This document shows positions 35,382 to 46,400 of a DNA stretch of 64,000 bases, in pieces (position 1 is the stretch's first letter; each line of letters starts with the position of its first letter). The DNA is from Thermothielavioides terrestris NRRL 8126 (taxonomy: Eukaryota > Ascomycota > Sordariomycetes > Sordariales > Chaetomiaceae). The notes under the pieces are model-generated. The model saw only the letters and a list, made by a program, of their open reading frames with translations. It did no database searches and was not told the DNA's origin. The stretch is from assembly GCF_000226115.1 (NCBI RefSeq), contig NC_016457.1:4836001-4900000 (forward strand). The letters run 5' to 3'. The translations under genes were made by a program, and so were the position numbers.

Positions 35382-37560
35382 TCAACAGCCCATATACCAC
35401 CCCAATCTACAAACCTCCTCTCCATCATCTTCCCCCTCCTCCCCCTCCCGACCGGAAGCGCCCCCCTCCCCGCCCTGCGCCTGCAACTCCCCCAACAACC
35501 TCTCAATCTCGCGCACGTCGCGCACCTCCCAGAAGGCGTGCACGCCGCGCACGAAGCGCTCGGCCGCGCGGTCGATGTTGGCCTCGGCCTCGGCGGCGAA
35601 GCACAGGCGGAAGTAGGCCCAGCCGCGGGCGTCGCGCCGCGCCGCGTCCGTGGCGGCGAACATGCCGCCCGCCGCGGCCAGCACGCGGTACGGCTTCTCG
35701 GTCAGGAAGACCATCAGCGCGGCGGCGAGCGTGGGGCCGTCCAGGACGGGGGGGAGGGAGCCGGAGGCGGATGGTGGGGTGGTACTGCGGCTGGTACTGC
35801 TGGTGGTGGTGGTGGGATGCTGCCAGAGCGGGTGGGTCTCGAGGTGGGTGCGCAGCCAGATGAACATGCCGCCGCGCGGCCAGGCGAAGGAGTAGAGCTG
35901 CGTGGCGGTGACGGTCTGCGGGGACCATTCCGACTCGGGCTCGGACTCGGACTCGGACTCGGACGCGGGGCGGTCAGTGGCGGCGGTGGAAGAAGGAGAA
36001 GAAGAAAGCGGGGAGGAGGTGACGAGGCGGGACCCGGCGTCGAGGATGCGGCACATGCGCGCCATGCGCCGCTCGTAGGTGCCGCGCAGCCCCTCGATCC
36101 AGCGCACCCAACCGCTCATGTCCCAGCCCTTGAAGGCGGCCTGCTCGCGCGGGGAGCGCAGGAGGGAGAAGGCGGCGCGGGCCGACTGGGATTGCGGGGA
36201 GGAGCCGAGCACGAGCTCGGAGATGAGCGACTGCACGAAGCCGGACGGCTGCTGCGTGGTGGCTTCCGTGATGCGCTCGAGGCGCTCCACGATGGCCGGC
36301 GCCGCGGTGATCCAGCCCAGGCGGCAGCCCGGCGCGACGGTCTTGGAGAAGGTGTCGAGGCGGACGACGCGGCCTTCGGTGTCGATGCTGAGGAAGGACG
36401 GGGTGAGGGAGTCGAGGAAGGGGAAGCCGGAGGACCGGGCCGGTTTGTGCGGCGGTGAGGGGGCAGGAGGGGGGAGACCGCGGGATTTGGCCTCCTCGAC
36501 GGCGGCGGAGGGGAATTGCAGGTACCAGTAGGGCTCGTCTTCGACAATGATGACGTCGTACCGGCTGCAGACGGCGTAGATTTCCTTCTTGCGCTCGACT
36601 GAGAGGACAATGCCTGTGGGGTTGTGGCCGAGTCTGTGCAACGAGGTTCAGCGACCGGGACGCAGACGCAGAGTCAGACGTGAGGGGGTAGTGAGGGTTA
36701 GTGACCTACGTGACGGTGTACATGAGATGCGGCCGCTTCCCCTTGGAGGGGTCCCAGTTTGCCAGCACGTCCTCCAACCCTCCCGGTCCCTCCACCGCCA
36801 TACCCGCGGCATCCGCTTTCACGGGAACGATCTGCACACCATACGGCAGCGCCTGATTAATGGCGTTGGGGTACGCAAAGGTGTCGCAGAGAAGGCCCGG
36901 TCGTTCGCTGATGCTATTGACGCCCTCAGTCCACTGGTTGACGAATAGGTTCAGCGTCTTGGCGAAGCCGTCGGTTGACCCGCAGGTCAAGACGACGTCA
37001 GGCCCGTCGCGGTAGGGGACGTCAGGGTGGAGATGCTCGCGGGTGAACTGGCGCACCCAAGAGAGCAAGGGCGGGTAGCCCTTGGCCAGGCCGTACTGCA
37101 GGGCCGTCGCAAGGTCAATCTTTTTCAGGGGGTCGGTCTCATTCACCGTCTTGGGCACGGCGATGTGGGTGGCTGCCGCAGGGTCTGACGCCGCCGCCGC
37201 CGACGCATCAGGCTCGCCGGGATAGTTTGGCGAGGGAGTCCATCGCACTGGCTTTGCAGTTTGCGCCTCGAGGGTGTCAAAGGGGAAATGGGCCACATTG
37301 GGCAGGCCTGAAGCCAACGACCGAGTTAGCCTCGGGGTGAAGCTGCAACGAGATGATACGGCACGGGATAAGAGGCACGCACCGCCAGCGATGTTCAAGA
37401 TGCCCGGAATCTCAAAGAACTTATAAGCTGCTTTCATATTGGAAGGCCGCCGCCGCTTCGTGACCACCGAGTAGTGATGGCTGAGGTCCAGCGGCGGCGG
37501 CTTCTCCGTGTTGACGTCCCCGCGGTTTTGCAGAGGGACGGGTCGGGCTGAGGTATCCAT
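35382..37560 (-). CDS. Aromatic amino acid aminotransferase, ARO8-like (PLP fold I)
   Basis: PLP-dependent transaminase of the Aro8/kynurenine aminotransferase group, which interconverts aromatic amino acids or 2-aminoadipate with their 2-oxo acids. Minus-strand exons 37560-37383, 37307-36710 and 36633-35382 (introns 75 and 76 bp) give 675 residues, longer than the usual 500-600. Key sites: HNPTG at 262-266 (the NPTG substrate loop, interrupted by intron 2), the PLP-phenol Asp in VEDEPYWY (about 291), Lys356 in DTFSKTVAPGCRLGW as Schiff-base lysine, and a PSFLSIDTEGRVVRLDTFSK approach. The excess length comes from Ser/Glu- and Thr/Ser-rich insertions in the second half and a Gly/Glu-rich C-terminal tail, probably surface loops. 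The precise substrate is not certain. Confidence 0.88.
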
Positions 37561-38207
37561 GTCGCCGGTTCCGCCGTTGCGGTAACGAGTAGAATGCTAC
37601 TGCGGGTACTTCGTGTCCGAACCAAGACACTGTCGAAGAAAACCGCTATTCCGAAAGCCTAATTCCTTCCGATGATGATATTTCAACCGTTAGATGTGAG
37701 TGAACCGTAGAACGCTTATCGAGCGACCTTGCGATGCCACAGACAGATAACGGAGAGATAGGTCAGGTATGCTTATAAATCCTCGGGCCTCGCGCATTGA
37801 AAGAGCCGGTTCCTTTTGTACCATCCAGCCGGCCTTCCATTCACGAACCCAAGCCAGTTAACGTTAGTTAGCCCCACTGGGGGCCGCTGGGGGCGGAACC
37901 TGTCCCGAGCGGTTGGCTCGGCACGGACAGGGGTTAGGCATCTTCATTGCCGGCGGGATGAAGGCTGTGCCGGCCGGGCAGCCAATTCTGTGATTTCGGC
38001 TTTTGAAGCGTGCCATCGCCGGATGATGCCATTCAAACCCAAACCCTCCCGGGCTCTCATTCGGGGGTGCTCCGGACTCGCGGCCAATCACTGCTCGTCC
38101 AGCATCCGATCTGCGGCACGCATGTCCGGGACCCACCCCGGCCGGCTGCTCCGCCGTTCTCCTGTCCAAGAATTTAAGACATGCTCAGCGCACAACGGGC
38201 CGCAGAC
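37561..38207. other. Spacer between aminotransferase and FMO genes
   Basis: About 650 bp: promoter of the aminotransferase (minus strand) and 3' UTR of the FMO. A TTAACGTTAGTTAG motif near 37858 resembles the 16 bp palindrome at 5867-5882. No gene is seen. Confidence 0.6.
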
Positions 38208-39617
38208 TCAGTCCTGCCCCCGGTCCGCGCGATACACAAAGCCGAGCTCTTCCAACGTCTTGGCCCTGCGGCCATCCAGCTCGAACTTCAGCTTCGCCTG
38301 GATGTAATTCTGCCTCTGCCAAACCAGCTCCGGACCCCAGTGTGGCGGTTCCTTGCCCGGCGTGCCAGACCGCCGGAGCCACTCATGGACCGCGTTGATA
38401 TACTCGGCATCGCCGCCCTCGGGCCAAACATGGAACTTCTCCCCGCGCCGCTCGGCCTCCGCCTGCTCCCATCTCCTCATCTCCTCCACAGATGGCAGTG
38501 GCAGTAGATTAGCCCACGTCCTCGCGAAGACGGCCGCCTGGCTCTCGGCCACGGGGAACGGCACGACCTTGATGGGCAGAAGCGAGAAGACCAGCGTCGG
38601 GTGGTCGATATGGAATAGATGCTTGTACAGGCCATGCACGCGTCGCCCGTCGGTCACGACAGGCGGCTTGAGCGAGCGGAGGAAGGGGAACGCGAAGAGG
38701 TAGCCGGTCGCAAAGATGACAGCGTCTATCCCGTCCTCGACCCGGCCGTCCTGAAACCGGACGGCCCGTTCTTCGGCCAGGAACTCCTCGATCGGCGGGA
38801 CCTCTTCGGCTCCCGCGAATTCCAGCCTGGCCTGCAGCGTCGGGGACCGCGCTGAGAGTAACAGCGGCTTTTTGCACACGGGGCTGATTTGCGCTGCGAT
38901 ATCAACGCCGGAAGCGGCGTTCCCCACAATGACCACCTTCTTGCCGGCGAAGGGGTCGGGCCTGCGGTACTGCTTAGAGTGAGAGATAACGCCCGGGTTC
39001 GCCTCGTGGAACTCCCGAATCCCTTTCGACTCGGGAATGTAAGCGACATTATAGTGGCCCGACGCCACGACGACGGCGTCGTATGTTGCGCTTAATGTCG
39101 CGCCAGTCCGCAGACACACCGTATCCACGTCCCACCGGTCCCTCCCGTCAACCTGCCTCAAGCGCACGTCCTCGACTTGCGTCGAGAAGCGGATGAGATG
39201 GCGGATGTCCCGGGCGTACTCAACCACGTACTCCTGAATGTGCTCGCGGGAGGGGAACACGAGGGAATCCTCCCGTATGGGCAGATCCGAGTACCGCATC
39301 AGCGCGCGGGGGATGTTGGTGTGCAAGACCTCGTACATGGGTGAGGGGAACACGGGGCCTCCTGCCCCATCCCGGGGCGGCAGGGGCCTCTCGGGCGGGC
39401 AGTCGGGGCGCACCTGGGGCACGTGCGGCGCCCCCGGGGGTTCCGGGCTGTAGTTCCACACGCCGCCAACCTCGGACTGCCGCTCGAATATGTCGATTTT
39501 CCGGAACGCGCCCTGGGCAACCAGGAACTTGGCCGCGGCTAGACCGCAGGGCCCGGCGCCGATGACGGCGATGTCGCGGACGTCGAATGGTGGAGGGCCT
39601 TGGGACCCCATGGTCAA
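38208..39617 (-). CDS. Flavin-containing monooxygenase (FMO-like)
   Basis: FAD- and NADPH-dependent monooxygenase that oxidises soft nucleophiles such as thiols or amines. Intronless, 469 residues, normal for fungal FMO. The FAD-binding GAGPCG is at residues 20-25, followed by ERQSEVGGVWNY; the FMO signature (G209-H213-Y217 in ANPGVISHSKQY) precedes the NADPH-binding GNAASG at 232-237, and the ATGY motif is at 303-306. The NADPH loop has Asn-Ala where many FMOs have Gly, a common variation. The start at 39617 (MTMGS) or two codons later cannot be distinguished. The nearest relative by motif order is the yeast Fmo1 thiol oxidase type. The substrate is unknown, and no biosynthetic cluster genes lie next to it. 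Confidence 0.88.
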   Translation of the reverse strand: MTMGSQGPPPFDVRDIAVIGAGPCGLAAAKFLVAQGAFRKIDIFERQSEVGGVWNYSPEPPGAPHVPQVRPDCPPERPLPPRDGAGGPVFPSPMYEVLHTNIPRALMRYSDLPIREDSLVFPSREHIQEYVVEYARDIRHLIRFSTQVEDVRLRQVDGRDRWDVDTVCLRTGATLSATYDAVVVASGHYNVAYIPESKGIREFHEANPGVISHSKQYRRPDPFAGKKVVIVGNAASGVDIAAQISPVCKKPLLLSARSPTLQARLEFAGAEEVPPIEEFLAEERAVRFQDGRVEDGIDAVIFATGYLFAFPFLRSLKPPVVTDGRRVHGLYKHLFHIDHPTLVFSLLPIKVVPFPVAESQAAVFARTWANLLPLPSVEEMRRWEQAEAERRGEKFHVWPEGGDAEYINAVHEWLRRSGTPGKEPPHWGPELVWQRQNYIQAKLKFELDGRRAKTLEELGFVYRADRGQD

Positions 39618-39781
39618 GGAACAAAGCGAGTGTATGGCTGTCTCGCTGCAGGCAGCCAGAAGAAGCTAGTGTGCGTCCTGTGCAGGGACAGAGAAAGTCG
39701 GGAAACAGAGAGCGTGTGATTCATGAATAACAGCTATCTCCATACCTTATACCTGGTAAGGTCGTGCTTGTCTCGGTGTTT

Positions 39782-39826
39782 GGGCTCCCGAAAATGGCGC
39801 GTCAGGGCTACCATTTTCGGGAGCCC
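39782..39826. repeat. Perfect 16 bp inverted repeat (hairpin)
   Basis: GGGCTCCCGAAAATGG at 39782-39797 and its exact complement at 39811-39826, with a 13-base loop. Pairing continues imperfectly outward (GTGTT / GAACAC). It is not followed by a T run, and it lies about 165 bp upstream of the FMO start, so a terminator is unlikely; a decayed transposon end is possible. Confidence 0.85.
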
Positions 39827-39969
39827 TGAACACCCTAGTAGAAGGTACTAGGTACCTTAGGTACCTCCCTTCGTGTACTCCGTTCACTACCTCCCCTAGC
39901 GCGCTATAGGGGGTTGCCAAAACGGTCATGGCGCCCGTCTCTTTGTTCAAAGACGTTCAAAGACAGTCT

Positions 39970-40260
39970 GACAGACCAAAGTATTTCCTATAAGAGAAGA
40001 ACGTATGTTAATTTTATCTTTCTATAAGTCACCTTTAACTCAGTTATTTTCTCCTAAAAATGATCCCTCTTCTTAAAAATGCTCTCTTATACTAGAGATA
40101 TTTTTTAATTACATTATGTTTTAAAAGGTAGAAAATTTTACCTAAACAACTTTGATAGTAATAATTTGAGAAAATTAATCTCTTCGACTATGTGATCTTA
40201 TTCGTGCTCTAAGATAGTAGTGGAGACCATAGATATTAATAACCTCCTACGCAGTATAGC
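39970..40260. repeat. AT-rich island, probably a RIP-decayed repeat fragment
   Basis: About 290 bp dominated by A and T (TATA, TTAA and CTTTT runs) between GC-normal flanks. The composition matches the large AT-rich block after 49.3 kb. No domain is recognisable. Confidence 0.55.
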
Positions 40261-40567
40261 GCGCTATAGTATAGTACCTATATCGTAGTATTTCGGGCGG
40301 GGCATATCTGGTAGATAACCCGATGTTACTGTACAGTACACACTGGAAGTAGCTCAGGTCCGGAATACATACCATACCTCTAGGTGGTAGATACAGTACC
40401 TCAATTACCTTGCACTTCCTCTGCATTCCATCTGGCCGAGAGAGCGGAATGCGGATAAGAATTTGTTCCGGCCAGCGCACTAAAACCTCTTTGGGCAGTG
40501 GGATGTGGACATGCAGAATCATGACTTGCCTCCATGACCATGAGATTCGCTTGAACCACACTCCACC

Positions 40568-41668
40568 ATGCGCGGATCAACAAGGACAATGTTCCGCTTC
40601 GAACACGGCCAGATACTGCAGGGCAAGAGATCCTCTTACACAATCTCTGCTGCTCTTCGAAACCGTCAGGGAGGACCATGGCTTGCGATGGACGTAATTC
40701 TGCCGATTGTCTCTTATGAACACCTCTCTAATGTGGAGCAGTGGTCCGAACCAAGAGAGAGTCACGGTGAAGGTTGCTCCTGCAAAGCGCCTGGATAACG
40801 AAGCCCGGATGCTCCGGCTGTTCCAAGGGTGTGACTCGATCCGCCAGCTGGTCGATGAGGTCGACGATCCACGGTCATTGGTGCTCGAATACATGGAGGA
40901 CAATGTGTTCAACTTATTGAAGGCAAAGCGCCTCCCCAGGGCTGAGGCCAAGCGTGCCCTCAAGGCCGCTGTTCAGGCACTCATCGCACTGCATGAAAAG
41001 AACATTGTGCACACAGGTGCGTCCCAGATACCTACGTAATGTTCTCTCTCCAGAAATGGCTAAGCAGCACTGGTCGGACAACAGACATCAAACCCGACAA
41101 CATACTCGTCAAACACAGTCCTGCCGGTCCTCTGTACAAACTCGGTGACCTGGGTGACTGTTCTTCACCCGACGTGCCCTCGAACGATGGAGGGCATTTG
41201 ATCGGCGCCGAACTCTTCTGTGCTCCAGAGGTGCCGCTTGGAATCCCCTGGACAGTCAAAGCTGACATCTGGGGGCTTGGTGCCACAGTACGTGCTTTCC
41301 AATTGTAACAGTGTTTAACGATCTAATGCCAGCCGCAGGGCATTACTCTCATAACCGGCCGATATGTCTTCTTGCCGAGAAATCCCCCCCCTCCGGGCGA
41401 TCCGCAATTATCCTTGGCAGTCCTCCAAATCCAAAATGACTTCTATGGTCCCATTAGCAGGCAAGCGCTCCATGGCCTGGCGGACGACTCGATTCTGCCG
41501 TTGCTGCAACAGTTCGAAGAGAACTACCAGCCATTCCCATTGTCGTCCGCCTCTGCTTTGATCACTCAAGAGGATGTCGATTTCTTCGGCCACATCATGA
41601 AGATCGACCCGAGACAGCGCCCAACTGCAAGCGAGATTTTGAGGCACCCATGGTTCAATGGCGTCTAG
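40568..41668 (+). CDS. Fungal protein kinase-like protein, HTD type
   Basis: Kinase-fold protein of the fungal group with HTD in place of HRD. Proposed exons: 40568-40693, 40758-41016, 41085-41287 and 41339-41668 (introns 64, 68 and 51 bp), giving 305 residues; a start seven codons later (40589, MFRFEHGQIL) is equally good. Visible: VTVKVAP (VAIK lysine), LVLEYMEDNVFNLL hinge, HTDIKPDNILV catalytic loop, KLGDLGD in place of DFG, LFCAPE (APE) and ADIWGLGA (DxWxxG). The glycine loop is not recognisable. The acceptor at 40758 was chosen because it is the only nearby AG that keeps the frame; RNA evidence should settle it. Short for a kinase, but this group is generally small. Activity is uncertain because of the loop substitutions. 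Confidence 0.72.
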
Positions 41669-43490
41669 AAACTTCAGGGTCTTGCGTAGACCATGGACTG
41701 ATACGGGCTCTCATCAAATTCGGCTCTAGTTGGATCCGCTGCAAGGCGTTTTCACTCCAATACAGCTCAACGGCTTTCAGATTTCCTTCGAACTTCATCA
41801 GGCAGTCAGTCAAGGAAGGATGCGCCAATAAACGAGCGTTCTTTCATTCCAACTCTCAACTATCTCCAATCATCCAAAGCACTTTGCCTCGCCTATTGCT
41901 CCATAACCTAGTAGTGCCGAGATTCAAGGTAATTGCCGTCAGCATCGAGGAGGACGGCAGTGTAGTGGTTGTCATCTCCATGCTCAGGTTCGCTTCCTTA
42001 GATATTAGCCAAAGCCCACGGATTCGAGCGTGGTTCCGCGATGTCGCTACTTACCGCATCACAATTTTGTCGGCTTCTGCAGGCAATGCCCTAGTGTCCC
42101 TTTCCACGGCTGCTTTGAATCCTGATTTCATGCTCTCGGTGATGGCTGACTCGGGTCGGTTCCAAAAAGATGTCTGGGTTGCAACACCAAGGGTAAGGGA
42201 TTTGGCACCTTTGATAACAGCGCCGGTGGTGACAAATGCCTTGACCACGTTGCCGGACATGTTTGCAGCTGGGAAGGGTATGCCGTGGATATCCACTGCT
42301 GGTGCAAAAAGCAAGTTGAAGTTCGTCTGTTGGCCTAGTCGGATGAGCCTTGAGGAGATTCCTAGTTCGCGAGCAGAGAGAGGCTCTTGGTCTTTTATGC
42401 TCATTTCTTCCCAAAAGCACAAGCTGAGGCTTGGACCAACACACTGGCATTGTTGGACAATCAAAATTTGCACCTCTCCAGGCGGCATTCACAGGCGCTT
42501 AAGCAGTTCAACCATATTCGCTGTTGTGCGGTCTCGCTGCAGGCCGGCGCCAACATATTGCGCCCAACAGCCTGGGCAGAGTTGAAGGCGTGGAAAACGG
42601 CTGGCTGAGGGTTGCCCGGTCCAAGGCGCGGCGAAGAGTCACGGCGGTTGCAGGGACAACACATCGGTCCGCGATAACGAACGGCGTCTGAGCCGCTGAG
42701 CGCCGTGGGCTGGTAGCTTCATCCCTTCGCGTCCTGCCATTTCAAATGAGGTTCTCAGATCGCTGCCCCGTCTGATTCCGGCGGCTCTTGGGGTTCGCCG
42801 AGACTAGCTGGATTGCGGACATTGCTCCGGTTGGCTCAGTGTCCTGTCCCAGCCAAGGCGAGGGGGTTGTTCGGTTGTGGGGTAAGGCTACAAAGTGGTC
42901 AAGCCGGAATTCGGTGATGTTGCCGCGCAGGCTGCATTTGGTTCCCAAGCTGCCAGTACGTACAGACTCGCCATTGGGAGAACGCTGACATGGTGTGTTG
43001 GTGAACGAGGTGTTGGTGGCAAGAGGCAGGCTGCGGGGTTTGGAGAGGTCCTGTCCAAGTTGTTCGATTAGCTAAGGCCCGCCACCGCCTTCCGTTCACA
43101 GGATGGCTGATTCAATCTTCGATTGCCGCGCGCATAGCAGGGGTGGCCCGCTGAAGCTCCACTGACCATCGCGGTTGCTGCCGTCATGAGCCGCGCTTTC
43201 ACCTGCAACGAAGCACTGCGACGCAGCTTCCCGCCCGGAGGATGCAAACAAGGAACACCAGGCCCAGACCGAACTTGACGGGCGCTTGGTGTCGTCGATC
43301 TTGAAACACGCGCCTTGCTCCGTACTCCCTGCCATTTTTGATTTTCGAGCCCCCTCAGCTCGCGCAAGCGGCAAGCGGCAAGCGGCAACCAGCAAATGAC
43401 GTTTCTAACAGAACAGAAGCTACCACAGTCGCTGGCTGAATGACCTGACCTTCGCTTGGTCTTTCTTCCCACATCTTGTTCCTTGCGACC
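41669..43490. other. Spacer of 1.8 kb with unassigned open frames
   Basis: No recognised gene. A plus-strand frame runs from 41650 to 42585 (311 codons) and overlaps a minus-strand frame 42488-42051 (145 codons) whose translation (with IRLGQQTNFNLLFAPAVDIH) looks rather protein-like but matches no family I recognise. The right part is the promoter of the POT1-like gene. Confidence 0.45.
42051..42488 (-). CDS. Hypothetical open frame, uncertain
   Basis: 145 codons on the minus strand with balanced composition (for example VDIHGIPFPAANMSGNVVKA and TRALPAEADKIVMR at the end). I see no known motif, signal peptide or clear membrane segment. It may be the last exon of a longer minus-strand gene whose upstream exons I cannot define, or the decayed end of one. 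The opposite strand is also open throughout, so it may equally be chance. Confidence 0.25.
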   Translation of the reverse strand: MPPGEVQILIVQQCQCVGPSLSLCFWEEMSIKDQEPLSARELGISSRLIRLGQQTNFNLLFAPAVDIHGIPFPAANMSGNVVKAFVTTGAVIKGAKSLTLGVATQTSFWNRPESAITESMKSGFKAAVERDTRALPAEADKIVMR

Positions 43491-46400
43491 ATGGCGCCTG
43501 TCGGTGGCGACCACACGGCCACCGCCCTACTGGCGTCGCGACCAGTGACGCCGATCGCCGAGCTCAACCCCGATTTGCTCGACCAGGCGTCGCGCGTCGT
43601 CCGCGGCAACGTCACCATCACATGGCCTTACAACTCGGTTACGAAGACCCTCGCCTTTCTTCTTGCCGAATCCGACGTGCGCCTTCGCCGCGCCCGAGGG
43701 CAGATACGAATAGAGCTTCGCGGTCCTAGCGCAGCGGCTGCCTCCGAATGCGGGTTGGGCGCCGGCGACGAATTGCTTCTCGGCTTGGATGGCGCCCACT
43801 GGGCCAAGGATGTGTCCCGCGGCCGCATCCCCGGCGCGAGAGTGGACTGGCAGCTGCAGTTCAGCGAGAAGCTGATCCTCCAGGTATGCGAGCCGAATTG
43901 GGTTCTGGCAGCAGCAACTGTTTAATAATAGCGGTTCTAGGTCACATCGAGCGAAACGGGAGAAACAAAGCACATCACCATTGACCATCCCGCTTCAGAC
44001 GTGCTAGACGGACCTGTGGCTGAACCGCCGAGGGCGGCCACCCCCGAGCCAGCACCGAGAGTTCCCGATGTCCAATCTGCCGTCCACCAAATATCGGACA
44101 TTCCACTAAACGAGTACGCGTCGCCGGCGTTTATGAAGAGGGCTCGGCTCTCCTATGGCGCGCTTTTTGAGGGCGGCTTTGACATCTTCGAGGAAGATGG
44201 AGGCGTAAAGGGCAGAGGACGAAAGAGGGCCCGGTTCGGGCGCGACAGCAGCGCATGGCGGTACAGCAGTCAGTCCCCGAGCCCCGAGCCCCCGTTACCG
44301 ATCGACGACGCGGTGGACGAAGTTTTATCTGTGGATGGGACGCCCCAACCTTCGCCCAACCCGCAGGTGGTGGATGAAGGCTGCCAAACTGGCGACGTTG
44401 AGATGGAAGCGCCGGCACCGGAACCCGGTCAGCCGGCCGTCTCGCAGGGAGAGGCGGTCCATGTCCCAACGGAGCACCAGCCTCTGGTCCCTCACCGAAG
44501 TCCGACTCTTCCTGTCCAAAACGAACTAGCCTCGGCTCATCAACCCAGGCAAGGCTCCGCTACTCCCGCAGCTCAGGAGGAACCGGTTCCTAGCTCTAGA
44601 GAGGCATTCGCGCCGATCAGCAAAGCAGCTTCCACGGCGGAATCCCGAGAACAACCCGCCAATGAGCCGGACCAAGTGGAACAAGCCCGGGAATCGCCGG
44701 TCGCAAAAGCCTCCCAGCCAAGCCCGCCCCATCAGGAGAAGACTCCAAGCATGCTTTTTGGTGGCCCAAGGCCTCTCGGTTCTAATTTCTCCATGTTTGG
44801 AGCCGGTGCACCTGCCCAGCTCGAGTCTACCCTGAGCCTGACAGACCAGGTCAGATTCGGCTTCTCTCACGTACCGCAAACCACCCGTTCTCCGTCGCCG
44901 CCGGAACCCGAACCTGTCCCTGCGCAGCAGCATCGCAGGGAGGATCCCTATCCTACATCCTACCTCGACGAGACGCCAGCCTCCGCCACGTATGCTGATA
45001 TGAACACGCGTGACGATGCTGCGGATGAACAAGCTGAACTAGCAGGCCGCGGTCAATCAGAGCCTCCCAAACCGCCTGCCGTAGAGAGCTTTGCCCAGGG
45101 TCAGTGGGAAATGTCGACGCAACCGCCGGGCTACAACCAGATCGAGGGTGGCCACTTTGGTGCGGATGCTCTAGAGGAAGGGGCGAGAGTCGCAAGCGAA
45201 CAAGCATCGCTTCATGCCGACAGTACTGCTCCCGAAGCGGTGCCCGAGGGCTTTGCCAGCTACGGTGGTGCGCACGTGCCAGACCAGCATCAAGAAAGCC
45301 CTCCGCCCCAAGCATCCCCTCATGAGGAGCAACCCTTCGTTGAAAACGAGGATACCGTCAGTGGGGATGAGGTTGGTGTTGACGACGAGGAGGACGCAGA
45401 GGCCGAATCCGACGAAGATGCGTACGGCGAGCGAATTGAAGAAGGTGACTACGACCAGCGCAATTACGATATGCCTTCTGATGACGACGAAGGCCTCTCT
45501 GAGCAAGATGACGAAATTGAGTTGGAGGCAGAGGAACGCGACGGCAACGGGGAAGCATACGACGAAGACGATGAAGGCGAGGAGTGGGATGAGGATGAGG
45601 ATGAGGAAGACTACGAGAGCGAGGAGGAAGACTATGAAGATGACTACGACACGCGAGGCTATCAGCCTCGGAAGCCAGCCGCTCCTGCACCGAAAGGTGA
45701 ACCAGTTGTTATCAGTCTGCTCTCGGACAGCGAGGACGAAGAGGAGGAACCTGCTCCCGCGCCCAAAGAACCCGCCGCTGCTTCCCCGCCCGTTGCCGCA
45801 CAACACGCACCAGAAGGGTTGAGCACTTCCAGGAGTCCAGAAGACGCTGGTTCTAGCAGTCCAGAAGACGCTGGTTCCAGGAGTCCAGAAGACGCTGGTT
45901 CCAGGAGTCCAGAAGACGCTGGTTCCAGGAGCCCAGAAGACGCGGGTTCTAGGAGTCCAGCAGACCCAGGTTCTCCCGAAGTTCTGAAGTCGGTGGAAAC
46001 AGACAAGACCAACAAGGGGCCTGCCTCAAACATCTTCAACCAGACACACGTCATTGATTTCGCTGTAGGTCTGGACAAAGGCCAGGGCGTCAGCCAGCCG
46101 CCGAGAGCGCCTCCGGCTGATCTGGGCAGCGATACTGCTCCTTCCTCCTTTTCCAGCAAAGTCACCGGCTCGTTTGAGGTGTCCAACGCTCGTGAAGGGT
46201 CTGCCCCGGTGTCTGAGCCTGCGCAAAGCGAGGGGTCTTCGGAGGGTCTCTTCGTTTCGCAGCCACGCGCCAGATCTCGGGATGCAGAGGATGAGCGGAC
46301 TGAGGGCAGCCTCAACGACGAATACGAAGACACGCACGCAGAATCCACGGATATGGAACGAGAGTCAGTTCCAGAGCAGGTCGGACCCGAGGATGTAGTC

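Larger units (their letters stand above)
39618..40567. other. Spacer with hairpin, GGTACCT motifs and AT-rich island
   Basis: About 950 bp. The left part is the FMO promoter. It contains the perfect inverted repeat at 39782-39826, GGTACCT palindromes at 39845-39870, and an abruptly AT-rich island at about 39970-40260 resembling the RIP-affected DNA beyond 49 kb. Confidence 0.65.

Noticed and set aside
35538..36458. 306-codon plus-strand frame opposite the aminotransferase
   Set aside because: Gly/Arg/Glu-rich antisense frame caused by GC-rich codon use.
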